Origin: Actinomycetota bacterium
GTDB taxonomy: Bacteria > Actinomycetota > Actinomycetes > S36-B12
NCBI GenBank assembly: GCA_030681835.1
Contig: JAUXRN010000118.1
Coordinates: 1-64,000, forward strand
Direction: 5' to 3'
Length of the DNA: 64,000 nt
Shown here piece by piece: positions 7,814 to 16,428 of this stretch. The notes under the pieces were generated by a model. That model searched no databases. It had not been told where the DNA came from and saw nothing but the letters and a program-made list of their open reading frames with translations. Both the position numbers and the translations under genes were made by a program. How positions within the stretch are numbered: the stretch's first letter is position 1; each line of letters opens with the position of its first letter.

Positions 7814-8467
7814 TCAGTCGTCCATGGCGTCGGTGGAGTCGGTTGTGGAGCCGGCCGACTCGCTCGCTCGGTCCTCGTCCAGCAGGGCGGTGAGCACGGA
7901 CCGCAGGGTGGCCTCTGATGCCCGGCCCAGGATGCGTGCCGCCACTCGTCCGTCGCGGTCCACGACCACGGTGGACGGGATGGCATTGGGGTTGAGGTCG
8001 CCAGCGAAGAGCAGCTGGAGCCGGCCGTCGCGGTCGACGAGGCTCGGGTAGGAGATGGCGTACCGGCGCTCGAAAGCGAGCGCAGGTACGTCGCTGTCCC
8101 GGGTGTTGAGCCCGACGAAGGCGACGCCTTGGCCCGCGAACTCCTCGGACACGCTCTTCAGGGCCGGGGCCTCGGCGCGGCACGGCGCGCACCATGAGGC
8201 CCAGACATTGAGGACAACAACCTGGCCCCGGTGCTCGGCCAGCGACCACCTGCCCCCATCAAGGGTCGTTCCAGCCACGTCGGGTGCCGGGTTGCGCTCG
8301 GCCGGGGAAAGGACGGTGATGCTGCCGTCGACCGCCTCGTAGCTCCCTGACGCCGGGCCCGGAGATCCGGCCGCGGTGCCGGCACATCCCGCCAGAAGGG
8401 CGCCCGCCGCGAGCGCGGCGACCGCCCACCGTATGCCGCCGGTCGCAGCGGCGATGACGGCCGTCAC
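7814..8467 (-). CDS. TlpA-like thiol-disulfide oxidoreductase lipoprotein
   Basis: About 217 residues. GTG 8467 overlaps the stop of the Lgt-like gene (GTGA). The N-terminus is a lipoprotein signal peptide with the lipobox LLAGC near residues 26-30. The mature part is a TlpA/ResA thioredoxin domain: APDVAGTTLDGGRWSL entry, active site WCAPC (about residue 97) and cis-Pro loop IPSTVVVDRDGRV. Such proteins reduce apocytochromes or copper-site cysteines outside the membrane. Its electron donor is probably the CcdA encoded directly downstream. It is one of at least four predicted lipoproteins in the copper island. Confidence 0.9.
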   Translation of the reverse strand: MTAVIAAATGGIRWAVAALAAGALLAGCAGTAAGSPGPASGSYEAVDGSITVLSPAERNPAPDVAGTTLDGGRWSLAEHRGQVVVLNVWASWCAPCRAEAPALKSVSEEFAGQGVAFVGLNTRDSDVPALAFERRYAISYPSLVDRDGRLQLLFAGDLNPNAIPSTVVVDRDGRVAARILGRASEATLRSVLTALLDEDRASESAGSTTDSTDAMDD

Positions 8468-9750
8468 AGGTGTGTTGACCCCACGGCTAGTGCGCCAACG
8501 GCGATGGCGAGGACCAGGCACCCCACCGCCAAGGCCATCATCCGGCCACGTCGCGAGTGCGGGCTGCTGCGGAGCGGGAACAGCACCTGCCGGAGGACCA
8601 CATACGCAGCGAACACAGCAGCGAACAGCGCTCCCGCGGGATGGGGCAGGCCTCGCCATGCGAGGACGAACGCCACGATGCCGATCGCGGCGGCGGCGGC
8701 GCCCTCCATCATCTGGACGGGGATCCGCTTGATCCCGATTTCCCGATCGGTCGACCACAGCGCGAACCGGTGGGTGGAGGGCCTGCCTGCACAGCAGCCC
8801 GTCTTCCAGCATCCCGCCCGCCCGAACATCACGCCGAACATCACCCCCGGCGCGGCGAGGTCGAGCAACGTCCCCGTCGGGACGTTCAGCAGCATGGACC
8901 CCGCCGCGACCGTCGCGAAGGCCCCGATCACGAAGCCCTGGATGCACATGCCGCCTGTCGACAGCAAACTCGTCTTGGAGTCCGATTGCAGGACGAAGTA
9001 CGCCTTTGCCCCCGCCAACCCGACGATGCACGCCACCAACGCCACCACCGCCAGGCCTGCGACGGACATGCCGTGCCGGCTGGCGAGTACCAGCAAGGAC
9101 GCCACGCCCGCTACAGCGCCAAGGGCCACGAGGGCTGGCCAGGAGCCCATCGACATCCCAGGGGCGAGCTCGCGCACCACGGGCAGGAACGCCGTCCTGC
9201 CGATCGCGGACGCTGCGGACGGGCGGGGGGCCGCAGTCGGAAGAACCGGCGCCGCCGTCACATGCCAGGCCCCAGGCGCGACGTCCGCGAATCGCGCGGT
9301 GTACGCCACCCGCCCGGCACCCGGCAGTACGCCGTGGACAGTACGGCTGGCCACGAACTCGGCCGGCTCCTCGTCGGCCTCGACCGGTGTTCGTGTGCCG
9401 CTGAAGCGCACCTCGAGGTCGTGGGGCTCGCCGTCGGCCGGGGCCTCGAACCAGTACGTCACGCCGAGCCCCTGGGGCTCCAGCTCGTCCAGCGCATCGC
9501 AGTTGACGCTCGTGACCTCGACTCGACCGGTCGGCCCGCCGGCCACCACGTCCACTGAAACGGCTGGCGTGGGCGCCTGGGGAAGGACGGCAGCCGAGCG
9601 AGTAGGTGGCAGATGACCGAGGAGCAGGGCGCCCGGCGAACGGGACGCGGGTGTTGCAGGCGGGATCCCGGTGCGGGACGAGGGGCTGGCTGGCGGCCTG
9701 CTCGGCCGCCCTCGGCCAGGCTTCCGCTTGGCCCGTGATTGCTTGGACAT
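8464..9750 (-). CDS. Lgt-like (prolipoprotein diacylglyceryl transferase family) protein with extra N-terminal domain
   Basis: A 428-residue protein. ATG 9750 is supported by AGGAG immediately upstream. Residues 1-60 are basic and Pro-rich. Residues about 65-190 form a beta-rich domain with no clear relative. From about residue 200 there are six to seven helices with the Lgt-like core STGGMCIQGFVIGA and MFGRAGCWKTGCCAGRPS (about 305-325). This keeps the GR pair of Lgt but carries a Cys-rich GCxxxGCC variant. True Lgt attaches diacylglycerol to the lipobox Cys; this divergent branch may differ. It heads the operon with the TlpA lipoprotein and CcdA, with operator site 4 upstream. Substrate and activity are not established. 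Confidence 0.72.
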   Translation of the reverse strand: MSKQSRAKRKPGRGRPSRPPASPSSRTGIPPATPASRSPGALLLGHLPPTRSAAVLPQAPTPAVSVDVVAGGPTGRVEVTSVNCDALDELEPQGLGVTYWFEAPADGEPHDLEVRFSGTRTPVEADEEPAEFVASRTVHGVLPGAGRVAYTARFADVAPGAWHVTAAPVLPTAAPRPSAASAIGRTAFLPVVRELAPGMSMGSWPALVALGAVAGVASLLVLASRHGMSVAGLAVVALVACIVGLAGAKAYFVLQSDSKTSLLSTGGMCIQGFVIGAFATVAAGSMLLNVPTGTLLDLAAPGVMFGVMFGRAGCWKTGCCAGRPSTHRFALWSTDREIGIKRIPVQMMEGAAAAAIGIVAFVLAWRGLPHPAGALFAAVFAAYVVLRQVLFPLRSSPHSRRGRMMALAVGCLVLAIAVGALAVGSTHL

Positions 9751-9818
9751 CGGTCTCCTGGGACGCGTAGGTGCTCAGAGCCTCGCGCCTCAATCCCGCA
9801 TGGCGGATGTTCGCGTGG

Positions 9819-9835
9819 TCAAGGTTGGATCAAGC
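9819..9835 (-). promoter_or_regulatory. CopR-like tandem operator, site 4
   Basis: The minus strand reads GCTTGATCCAACCTTGACC, half-sites 11 bp apart, 69-85 bases upstream of ATG 9750 of the Lgt-like/TlpA/CcdA operon. The 300 bases between this site and 10144 contain only this operator and site 5; no gene was found there. Confidence 0.7.
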
Positions 9836-10052
9836 CGGCGAGTACCCCGGACGTGACGGCGGTGGCGCTTGCAGAGACCGGGGCAGCCACGAGTCCGGCG
9901 GGCGGGGACCTTGGTTGCATCCGGCTGGTCGGAGGCGTCCTTCCGCGCAGCGGCCAGCAGCAGCAACTGGTCCCGGTCGGCGCCGTCGACCCTGCGGGTG
10001 GATGCCAGCACCGCGATCCCTCGACGAGGATCCCCGGCAGTCGGACAGCACA

Positions 10053-10069
10053 TTGAGCAAATCTTCACG
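10053..10069 (+). promoter_or_regulatory. CopR-like tandem operator, site 5, with a third half-site
   Basis: The plus strand reads TTGAGCAAATCTTCACG, with an additional TTCGTG at 10074-10079 (10 bp further). The half-sites resemble AAATCTTCA, the core I remember for CopR boxes of Corynebacterium. It precedes the copper ATPase unit (first small ORF 10145, HMA-like gene 10276). Confidence 0.7.
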
Positions 10070-10144
10070 AATCTTCGTGGCGATTGATACAGCGGGCGAG
10101 GACGGTTGAACCTGACGAACCCATGAGGAACCGTTGAGGTGGAC

Positions 10145-10279
10145 ATGAACGTACCGGCCATGTGGAGCATCAAGCAGGCGACGCTGCAAGGTCGCTCCTC
10201 CTCGGAGGGGCGAGGTGATCGGGGCGCGGCAAGGCGTGAGGACCCCCGCTCACCCGGCCTTCGACGGGGACGCAGATGA
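10145..10279 (+). CDS. Possible 44-residue leader ORF of the copper ATPase operon
   Basis: A short frame MNVPAMWSIKQATL... of 44 codons, rich in Arg/Ser/Gly, starting at ATG 10145 with GAGGTGG about 5 bases upstream. Its TGA overlaps the next ATG (ATGA, 10276-10279), just as that gene overlaps the ATPase gene (10542-10545). Three successive 4-base overlaps make translational coupling likely and are the main argument that it is real. No domain is recognised. It could be a leader whose translation opens the downstream start. The alternative is an untranslated leader with a chance frame. Confidence 0.4.
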   Translation: MNVPAMWSIKQATLQGRSSSEGRGDRGAARREDPRSPGLRRGRR

Positions 10280-10545
10280 GCAGCACGGTAACTCTCCGCG
10301 TCGGAGGCCTGACGTGCGCGTTGAGCATCGGCGACATCATCGAACGCGTGCACCTGGTTCCCGGCGTCGTGCAGGTGGCCGTTGACCGTGTCGAGCATGG
10401 CCGCTCCTGGGTCACGGTCACCGGCGAGCCGGGGGTCAGCGTGACCCGGCTTTCGAGAGAGCTGTCGCGTGGAGGGTTCCACATTGCAGGCACAGACGGG
10501 CATCTAGCAGGCCCGGACGATAACCACCACCGGAGAGCACGATGA
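10276..10545 (+). CDS. HMA-like protein with degenerate metal site (TCALS)
   Basis: An 89-residue protein. Residues 4-75 follow the heavy-metal-associated fold ([39 protein letters not shown] ... [13 protein letters not shown], quoted in part). The binding loop, however, reads GLTCALS: the second Cys of the expected CxxC is Ser. It may bind Cu(I) weakly with one Cys or be a scaffold partner of the ATPase, which itself lacks an HMA domain. A basic His/Arg tail closes it. Coupled by ATGA to the ATPase gene. An intact CxxC chaperone exists at 29685-29906. Confidence 0.72.
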   Translation: MSSTVTLRVGGLTCALSIGDIIERVHLVPGVVQVAVDRVEHGRSWVTVTGEPGVSVTRLSRELSRGGFHIAGTDGHLAGPDDNHHRRAR

Positions 10546-13500
10546 CCTTCACGAATCTGTTCGTCCTGCTGGGAGCCGTTGCCCTCACTGGGTTCCTGGG
10601 CTGGTACTTCTTCGGCCCCAAGAAGAGCCGTAGTGCCGAGCTCCAGGGCGGCGTGCAGGCGATCACGGTGACGGTCAAGGGCGGATACAGCCCCGACCTG
10701 ATCGAGGTTGTCCGTGGCGTGCCCGTCCGGCTCATGTTCGACCGCCAGGAGTCCGGGGACTGCTCGTCACGGTTGGTGATGGCTGATTTCAAGGTGAACC
10801 AGTCGCTACCGGCGTTCGAGATGACCACCGTGGACATCCTCCCGGAGGAGCTCGGCGAATTCGACTTCGCGTGCGGCATGAACATGCTTCGCGGACGGCT
10901 CAGGGTGGTCGAGGACGGGTCCCGACTAGGGACGGGCGCGATCCAGTTCCAGGATGGAGCCGCTTCCCGCGCCTCAAACGACGCGGGGCCAGTGGCTCGC
11001 CTCACCGTCCGGGGCGGGTACCGGCCCGGCCGGATGCTGGTGCCCAGCGGGGTCCCCGTCAGGCTTGAGGTCGACCGTCAAGAGGGATCCGCCTGCTCGG
11101 AGCGCCTGCTGATCCCCGCCCTGGGCATCGAGGTGGTCCTTGACTCATTCGCGACCACGGTCATCGACCTGCCGCCGCTGGCCGCCGGCGACTACGACTT
11201 CAGCTGTGGGATGGGGATGCTGCATGGCACTCTCTCCGCCGGCGGCGCCGCCGAGACCCCTGTCGAGCGTGCGCATGGCGCGGGGGGCTCGTTGCCGGGC
11301 GCGGGCGAGAACGCGGGCGACGCCGAGGCGGCCGAGAGGCGCATGGAGGTCGCCGACCTGCAGCGTCGGGTCGTCGTCGGGGCGATCCTGACCGCGCCCG
11401 TCCTGTTCGCCGTCATGTTCACCGAGTTCTTCGGCGTGAGCTGGATGCCGGAGCTCCTCCTCAACCGATGGCTCCAGATGGCGCTGATCACGCCCGTGAT
11501 GTTCTACACGGGCTGGCCGATCCACCGCACGGGGTGGCTGGCACTGTCGCACCGTACGGCGGACATGAATTCGCTGATCACCTTGGGTACCTTCGCAGCC
11601 TTCGGCTTCAGCGCCGTGGTGACGGCGGTCCCCGACCTGCTGCCCACCGACGTGCAGGAGGTCTACTTCGAGGCCGTTGGCGTCATCATCACGCTGATCC
11701 TCCTCGGCCGCCTTCTCGAGACGAAGGCGAAGGCAGGAACAGGTGAGGCGATTCGCTCGCTCATCGGCCTGCAAGCCCGCACCGCGCGTGTCATGGGGTC
11801 GACCGGTGAGCGGGAGATCCCCATCGAGGACGTGGTCCCCGGAGATGTCATCGTCGTCCGCCCCGGCGAGAAGCTGCCGGTCGATGGAGTCGTCGTGTGG
11901 GGCCAGTCGTCGGTCGATGAATCGATGGTGACTGGTGAGCCCATTCCGGCCACGAAGTCCATCGGTGACGTCGTGATCGGCGCGACGATCAATGCCACCG
12001 GATCGTTCCGGTACGAAGCCACCCGCGTGGGTGCCGACACGATGCTGGCGCAGATCATCGCCCTGGTGCGCCAGGCCCAGGGCTCGAAGGCGCCCATCCA
12101 GCGCCTGGTCGACACCGTCTCGGGGTATTTCGTACCGGCCGTCATGATCATCGCCATCTGGACCTTCGTGGTGTGGCAGATGGTCGGGCCGCCGCCGGCA
12201 TTCATCTTCGCGCTCGTCGCGGCCGTCTCGGTGCTGATCATCGCCTGCCCATGCGCCCTGGGCCTGGCGACGCCGTTGTCCATCACCGTGGGCACGGGCA
12301 AGGGAGCCACCTCCGGCATCCTGATCCGTTCGGCCGAATCGCTGGAGACGGCCCACAAGCTCGACACGGTCGTGCTCGACAAGACCGGCACCGTCACGCG
12401 GGGGACGCCGGCGCTCACCGACGTGGCCCCGGCAGGCCACTACGACGAGCAGGACCTGTTACGCCTCGTCGCCTCGGCGGAGCAGATGTCAGAGCACCCT
12501 TTGGCAACTGCCATCGCCTCGGGCGCGCGTGAACGAGGGATCACCCTCGACGAGCCGACCTCTTTTGCGTCGGTCACGGGTGAAGGGGTCCGCGCAACCG
12601 TCGCCGGCCACGCCGTGCTGGTAGGGAATCGGCGACTGCTCGTCAACGCCGGCATCGACCCCACGGTCCTGGCCGAGGACTTCGAGCGACTCGCCGGCGA
12701 TGGCAAGACACCGATCCTGGTCGCGATCGACGGCACGCCCGCAGGGGTCGTCGGCGTCGCGGACACGATCAAGGACGGATCGGGCGCGGCGATCGCCGCC
12801 CTGCGTCAGCGCGGGATCAACGTCGTGATGATGACGGGCGACAACCGAGCCACCGCGGCAGCGATTGCCCGCCAGGTCGGCATCACGCGAGTGGTCGCCG
12901 AGGTACTGCCCGAGCACAAGGCGGCAGAGGTCCGGCGGCTGCAGGCCGAGGGACGTGTCGTCGGGATGGTGGGCGACGGGATCAACGACGCCCCGGCCCT
13001 CGCGCAGTCCGACGTCGGGTCGGCGATCGGCACGGGCACTGACGTGGCGATCGAATCGTCGGACATCACGCTCATCTCCGGTGCCCTCGGCGGTCTGGTG
13101 ACGGCGATCGACCTGTCCCGGGCCACCATGCGCAACATCCGCCAGAATCTCGTCTTCGCCTTCCTCTACAACGGGCTCGGTATCCCCATCGCGGCCGGTG
13201 CCCTGTACCCGGCATTCGGACTGCGACTCAGCCCGGTGATCGCTGCCGCGGCCATGGCCCTTTCATCATTGTCCGTCGTCGCGAACTCCAACCGGCTCCG
13301 CCGATTCACGCCTGCCGTGCTCGGTGACGACCCAATCGCGCCGGGGATCGACCCGCTGGTGGAAATCGGGGAACGCACGGAAGCGGTTGGGGTGGAACTA
13401 GCAGGGACTGACCGGCAATCGGCAGTCGACCCGGTCTGCGGCATGCCAGTGGACCCGCGGAATGCAGCCGAGACCGCGCAGCACGGCGGGGTCGTCTACT

Positions 13501-13568
13501 ACTTCTGCTCGCTGTCGTGTCGCGACTCCTTCACGGGGGAGCCCGCCGCCTACGCTTCGGTGGGATGA
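10542..13568 (+). CDS. copA: Copper-exporting P1B ATPase with two N-terminal cupredoxin domains and C-terminal YHS domain
   Basis: A 1008-residue protein. Residues 1-28 are a membrane anchor. Residues about 38-128 and 145-232 are two cupredoxin_1-like repeats, each with an early Cys (SGDCSS, GSACSE) and a late Cys-Met-Met site (ACGMNML, SCGMGML). From about 270 there is a standard Cu(I) ATPase: eight helices, TGEP loop, transport site CPC (residues 569-571), phosphorylated DKTGT (about 613), SEHP, and the hinge GDGINDAP. Residues about 960-1006 are a YHS metal-binding domain ([17 protein letters not shown]). It has no HMA domain; the coupled 89-residue protein upstream may replace it. The cupredoxin repeats may take up or hand over copper; their side of the membrane is not certain, because a KK follows the first helix. 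Confidence 0.93.
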   Translation: MTFTNLFVLLGAVALTGFLGWYFFGPKKSRSAELQGGVQAITVTVKGGYSPDLIEVVRGVPVRLMFDRQESGDCSSRLVMADFKVNQSLPAFEMTTVDILPEELGEFDFACGMNMLRGRLRVVEDGSRLGTGAIQFQDGAASRASNDAGPVARLTVRGGYRPGRMLVPSGVPVRLEVDRQEGSACSERLLIPALGIEVVLDSFATTVIDLPPLAAGDYDFSCGMGMLHGTLSAGGAAETPVERAHGAGGSLPGAGENAGDAEAAERRMEVADLQRRVVVGAILTAPVLFAVMFTEFFGVSWMPELLLNRWLQMALITPVMFYTGWPIHRTGWLALSHRTADMNSLITLGTFAAFGFSAVVTAVPDLLPTDVQEVYFEAVGVIITLILLGRLLETKAKAGTGEAIRSLIGLQARTARVMGSTGEREIPIEDVVPGDVIVVRPGEKLPVDGVVVWGQSSVDESMVTGEPIPATKSIGDVVIGATINATGSFRYEATRVGADTMLAQIIALVRQAQGSKAPIQRLVDTVSGYFVPAVMIIAIWTFVVWQMVGPPPAFIFALVAAVSVLIIACPCALGLATPLSITVGTGKGATSGILIRSAESLETAHKLDTVVLDKTGTVTRGTPALTDVAPAGHYDEQDLLRLVASAEQMSEHPLATAIASGARERGITLDEPTSFASVTGEGVRATVAGHAVLVGNRRLLVNAGIDPTVLAEDFERLAGDGKTPILVAIDGTPAGVVGVADTIKDGSGAAIAALRQRGINVVMMTGDNRATAAAIARQVGITRVVAEVLPEHKAAEVRRLQAEGRVVGMVGDGINDAPALAQSDVGSAIGTGTDVAIESSDITLISGALGGLVTAIDLSRATMRNIRQNLVFAFLYNGLGIPIAAGALYPAFGLRLSPVIAAAAMALSSLSVVANSNRLRRFTPAVLGDDPIAPGIDPLVEIGERTEAVGVELAGTDRQSAVDPVCGMPVDPRNAAETAQHGGVVYYFCSLSCRDSFTGEPAAYASVG

Positions 13569-13573
13569 CCCGC

Positions 13574-14083
13574 TCACCTGGGCGGGAATCCCCCGGCAGC
13601 CATCGCGTCCGGCTGGTTGGGTCGCACGGCGCATGCGGCTTGGTTCCGCAGGCGAGCCCGCACCGCAACCGCCATCAAGGCAAGTGAACCGACCGCCAAG
13701 AAGGGCTGGAACGGCGCGAACCACGACATGGCACCCGAGGCGCCCAGGGCCACAATGACCAGCTTGTTGCACACCGGGCAGCCGACCGCGAAGAACGCCA
13801 GGGCGGCGCCAGCGATGCCCAGCCGTGACGCCCGCTCGACAGTTTCATCGCCTGGCGAGTCCCCTTGGCGGACGTACGTGCCGACGAGCAAGGCCCCGAG
13901 GATCCCGGTCATCACCAAAACGGGGTAGGACCACCAGGTGACCGCCATGCTGCGCGTGAAGTACGGGTTAGGAATGATGTCGGTGGGGATCGCCACCAGC
14001 ACGGCGATGGCGATCCCGCCGAACGCGCCCACGATCCATCGGCGCGCAGACCAGGTCCGCACCGCCGCCCACTCCACGCTCAT
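13574..14083 (-). CDS. Membrane protein with CPVC thiol motif
   Basis: A 169-residue protein with four to five predicted helices. AVGCPVCNKLVIVALGASGA (about residues 101-120) places a CxxC at a helix edge. Similar actinobacterial membrane proteins carry this conserved CPVCNKL stretch, but I know of no established function. ATG 14083 is preceded by a TANNNT -10 (TAGGCT) only 6 bases upstream, so a leaderless transcript is likely. It ends 5 bases from the end of the convergent copper ATPase gene. The Cys pair suggests a thiol-redox or metal-binding role matching the neighbourhood. Confidence 0.7.
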   Translation of the reverse strand: MSVEWAAVRTWSARRWIVGAFGGIAIAVLVAIPTDIIPNPYFTRSMAVTWWSYPVLVMTGILGALLVGTYVRQGDSPGDETVERASRLGIAGAALAFFAVGCPVCNKLVIVALGASGAMSWFAPFQPFLAVGSLALMAVAVRARLRNQAACAVRPNQPDAMAAGGFPPR

Positions 14084-14089
14084 CCGGGC

Positions 14090-14095
14090 AGCCTA
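14090..14095 (-). promoter_or_regulatory. -10 element of a leaderless transcript
   Basis: TAGGCT on the minus strand, matching TANNNT, ends 6 bases before ATG 14083. With transcription starting at or next to the ATG, no Shine-Dalgarno sequence is expected, and none is seen. Confidence 0.45.
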
Positions 14096-14250
14096 GTCGC
14101 CGGCCAGCGTGCCCGTGGCCCTGGCGCTCATCCGCCCACTCCGGCAGTAGATCGCGATCGGGGCGCGAAGGTCGGGTGGCAGTTCCGCCGCGGCGGCCCG
14201 GATCTGATCGAGGGCGACGTGGGCAGGGGGAACTCCAGCGCCCCGCGGCC

Positions 14251-14267
14251 TTGACCCAACCTTGACC
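14251..14267 (+). promoter_or_regulatory. CopR-like tandem operator, site 6
   Basis: The plus strand reads TTGACCCAACCTTGACC; both half-sites are TTGACC, 11 bp apart, the most regular of the set. It lies 68 bases before the TTG start (104 before the GTG alternative) of the ABC1-kinase gene. Confidence 0.75.
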
Positions 14268-14334
14268 CACACGACATCGAATGCACCGAGGGTGACGCCA
14301 CGATGGTGGGAGGATTCGGCGTCTCACCGAGGCC

Positions 14335-16353
14335 TTGGCACGTCACCATGCGGAAGGTCAGTCCCTGGAGGTGGTCCTCGTCATCAACGCTGAGGCCTTT
14401 GCCGTCAACCTGCACGCCGGGCTCTTCGAGTTGATCGCCATCTTGATCATCATTGGGTGGCTTACCGGACGTTTGCTAGGCGTGCGTCGTGGATTCCTGC
14501 GAGCGGCGGCGGCCGGACTGGTAGGTCTGCTCGCCGGGCAGATCCTCATTACCCAGCAACTGGGCGAGCACACGTCGTTCGGCAGCCCTAGTGATCTCCT
14601 CGCCCACGGAATCGGCTTCCTGGGTGCGGTCCTGCTCGCAACAATGGTCACCAGCGTCGTGATCGAAGTGATTCTTCGACCCACGAAGGAACGCTCGTTC
14701 CGGATTCCCGGGCCGCGGAAGTGGATCCGCGCGAAGCTGGCGACCGCTCGACGAATCGTCAATGTAATCGCGATAGCGAGGCGACATGGACTGATCGGAA
14801 GACGGGGCCTGACCCGCGTCACCATCGCCACCCCCGCGGGCGCACGTGCCCTGAGAGCGACGCTCGAGGACTGTGGTGGCATCTTCGTCAAGTTCGGCCA
14901 GCTCGCGGCTGGAAGGGATGACTTCCTCCCCCCGAATCTCACGGTCGAACTCGCGAAACTCCGCTCCGCGGCCAAGCCGCTGCCGATCAAGAGCGTGCGG
15001 GCCGTTCTCGCGGCCGAGCTCGGAGTGCACTGGATGGACCACTTTCGAACCTTCGAGGACGAGCCGTTGGCTTCGGCCTCCATCGGGGTCACGCACCGGG
15101 CAACGCTCCTGAACGGACGCCGCGTCGTGGTCAAGGTGAAGCGCCCACACGTCGATGGCATCGTGCGGCGCGATTGCTCCGTCCTGCTGTGGGGGGCTCG
15201 ACGCCTCGAGAGGAGATCACGAAGCGCACGTTCGCTCAAGATCGTCGACCTCGCCGAGGAGCTTGTCGATGCGGTCTTGGAGGAACTCGACTTTCGGCGG
15301 GAGGCGGCCAACAACGCCGCCATGCGTAGGCGCAGTTCCGGTGACGTGGCCCTTCCCGAGGTCTACGGAGATCTCACGACCGAAAGTGTGCTGGTCATGC
15401 AAGAGGTGGTAGGGGAACCGATCTCGGATACCAACGCCGTTGATGCGTGCGCGGTCCCTCGCGAGATTCTTGCCGACCGCCTGTTCAAGGACTTCCTGAA
15501 CCAGGTGCTGCAGGACGGCATCTTCCATGCCGATCCCCATCTGGGCAATGTTCTGGTCGACCATGAAGGACAACTGTGGTACGTCGACTTCGGCGCAGTC
15601 GGGTTCCTCGACCCAACCACCCTCGAGGCACTGCAACAGATCGCAATCGGCTTCACCCTCAGGGACCCGGGCATGCTCGCGCGGGCGATGCGCGGACTGT
15701 CCGGTGGTGCGGTCGAGCTCGACATCCCCACCTTGGAGTTCGACATTGGACAGATCTTCGGCTCGGTGGACGATGTCGGTTTCAGCCCAGCGGCTATCTC
15801 GGAAGTAGTCCACGTTCTTCAACGACACCAAGTCCCAGTCCCCAAGTCGCTCAGCGTCCTGGCCCGAGCGGCAATGACGATCGAAGCGACCCTACGAACC
15901 CTGTCACCGGGCTACGACATGTCCGGGGCTACCGACCGGCTGGTTGACCGTTTCCCGCATGCCGACTCCCCATCGCAGGCGATATCCGACGAGCTCCTGC
16001 GGGCACTGCCCACCTTGAGGTCGCTGCCGCGCATCTTCGAGGACATCGCCGTCCAAGCCCGGGCGGGCCGATTTGCAGTCCGTGTCGAGCGATATGCGGG
16101 ACGCGACAAGATCCAAGTCGACACGTGGCTGGATCAAGTCCTTTGGGCGGCTTCCTCATTGACGGGCCTCTTGGTCTCGTCGATCCTTCTGCTGGCCGCC
16201 GGCGTAACCGGGGACGCTGAAGGAGCCGCGTATCTCCGCGCCATCGGGTACGTGGGCTTGACTGCGGCCACCGCCATGCAACTAAGGATGATCGCGCGGA
16301 TCCTCCAGCGTCGCGGTCGCGCCCCAGACGGCCAGCGGCGCATGAATCCATGA
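14335..16353 (+). CDS. ABC1/UbiB-family atypical kinase, membrane-bound
   Basis: Up to 672 residues. Two to three N-terminal helices (about 25-50, 60-75, 90-110) are followed by an ABC1 (ADCK/UbiB) kinase core: FVKFGQLAAGRDDFLP (KxGQ motif, about 183), catalytic Lys in VVVKVKRP, HADPHLGNVLVDH (about 401), and DFG in YVDFGAVG. A C-terminal helix pair follows. The Ala-rich nucleotide loop reads SASIGVTHRA. Family members support quinone biosynthesis or lipid homeostasis, and the precise substrate is unknown. Start is either TTG 14335 or GTG 14371. An operator of the copper set precedes it, which is unexpected for a UbiB protein and may reflect quinone or membrane repair under copper. Confidence 0.88.
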   Translation: MARHHAEGQSLEVVLVINAEAFAVNLHAGLFELIAILIIIGWLTGRLLGVRRGFLRAAAAGLVGLLAGQILITQQLGEHTSFGSPSDLLAHGIGFLGAVLLATMVTSVVIEVILRPTKERSFRIPGPRKWIRAKLATARRIVNVIAIARRHGLIGRRGLTRVTIATPAGARALRATLEDCGGIFVKFGQLAAGRDDFLPPNLTVELAKLRSAAKPLPIKSVRAVLAAELGVHWMDHFRTFEDEPLASASIGVTHRATLLNGRRVVVKVKRPHVDGIVRRDCSVLLWGARRLERRSRSARSLKIVDLAEELVDAVLEELDFRREAANNAAMRRRSSGDVALPEVYGDLTTESVLVMQEVVGEPISDTNAVDACAVPREILADRLFKDFLNQVLQDGIFHADPHLGNVLVDHEGQLWYVDFGAVGFLDPTTLEALQQIAIGFTLRDPGMLARAMRGLSGGAVELDIPTLEFDIGQIFGSVDDVGFSPAAISEVVHVLQRHQVPVPKSLSVLARAAMTIEATLRTLSPGYDMSGATDRLVDRFPHADSPSQAISDELLRALPTLRSLPRIFEDIAVQARAGRFAVRVERYAGRDKIQVDTWLDQVLWAASSLTGLLVSSILLLAAGVTGDAEGAAYLRAIGYVGLTAATAMQLRMIARILQRRGRAPDGQRRMNP

Positions 16354-16378
16354 GCGATCGCGCGGCCCGGCCGGCACC

Positions 16379-16395
16379 TTGACCAAATCTTCACG
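16379..16395 (+). promoter_or_regulatory. CopR-like tandem operator, site 7
   Basis: The plus strand reads TTGACCAAATCTTCACG, half-sites 11 bp apart. It ends 33 bases before the NlpC/P60 start. The sequence following it (GTTCATCGGGCTAACC) is matched after site 13 in front of the paralogous gene (GTTCATGGAGCAGACC). Confidence 0.75.
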
Positions 16396-16428
16396 GTTCA
16401 TCGGGCTAACCACCCGGGCGTTGCCGCC

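Noticed and set aside
8468-9793. 5' extension of the TlpA reading frame to 659 codons
   Set aside because: Overlaps the Lgt-like gene out of frame; TlpA has its own GTG with lipoprotein signal at 8467.
11145-12440. Long minus-strand reading frame (431 codons) inside the copper ATPase gene
   Set aside because: It is antisense to an unmistakable ATPase, has Asp/Arg/His-rich composition without a domain, and arises from third-position GC bias.
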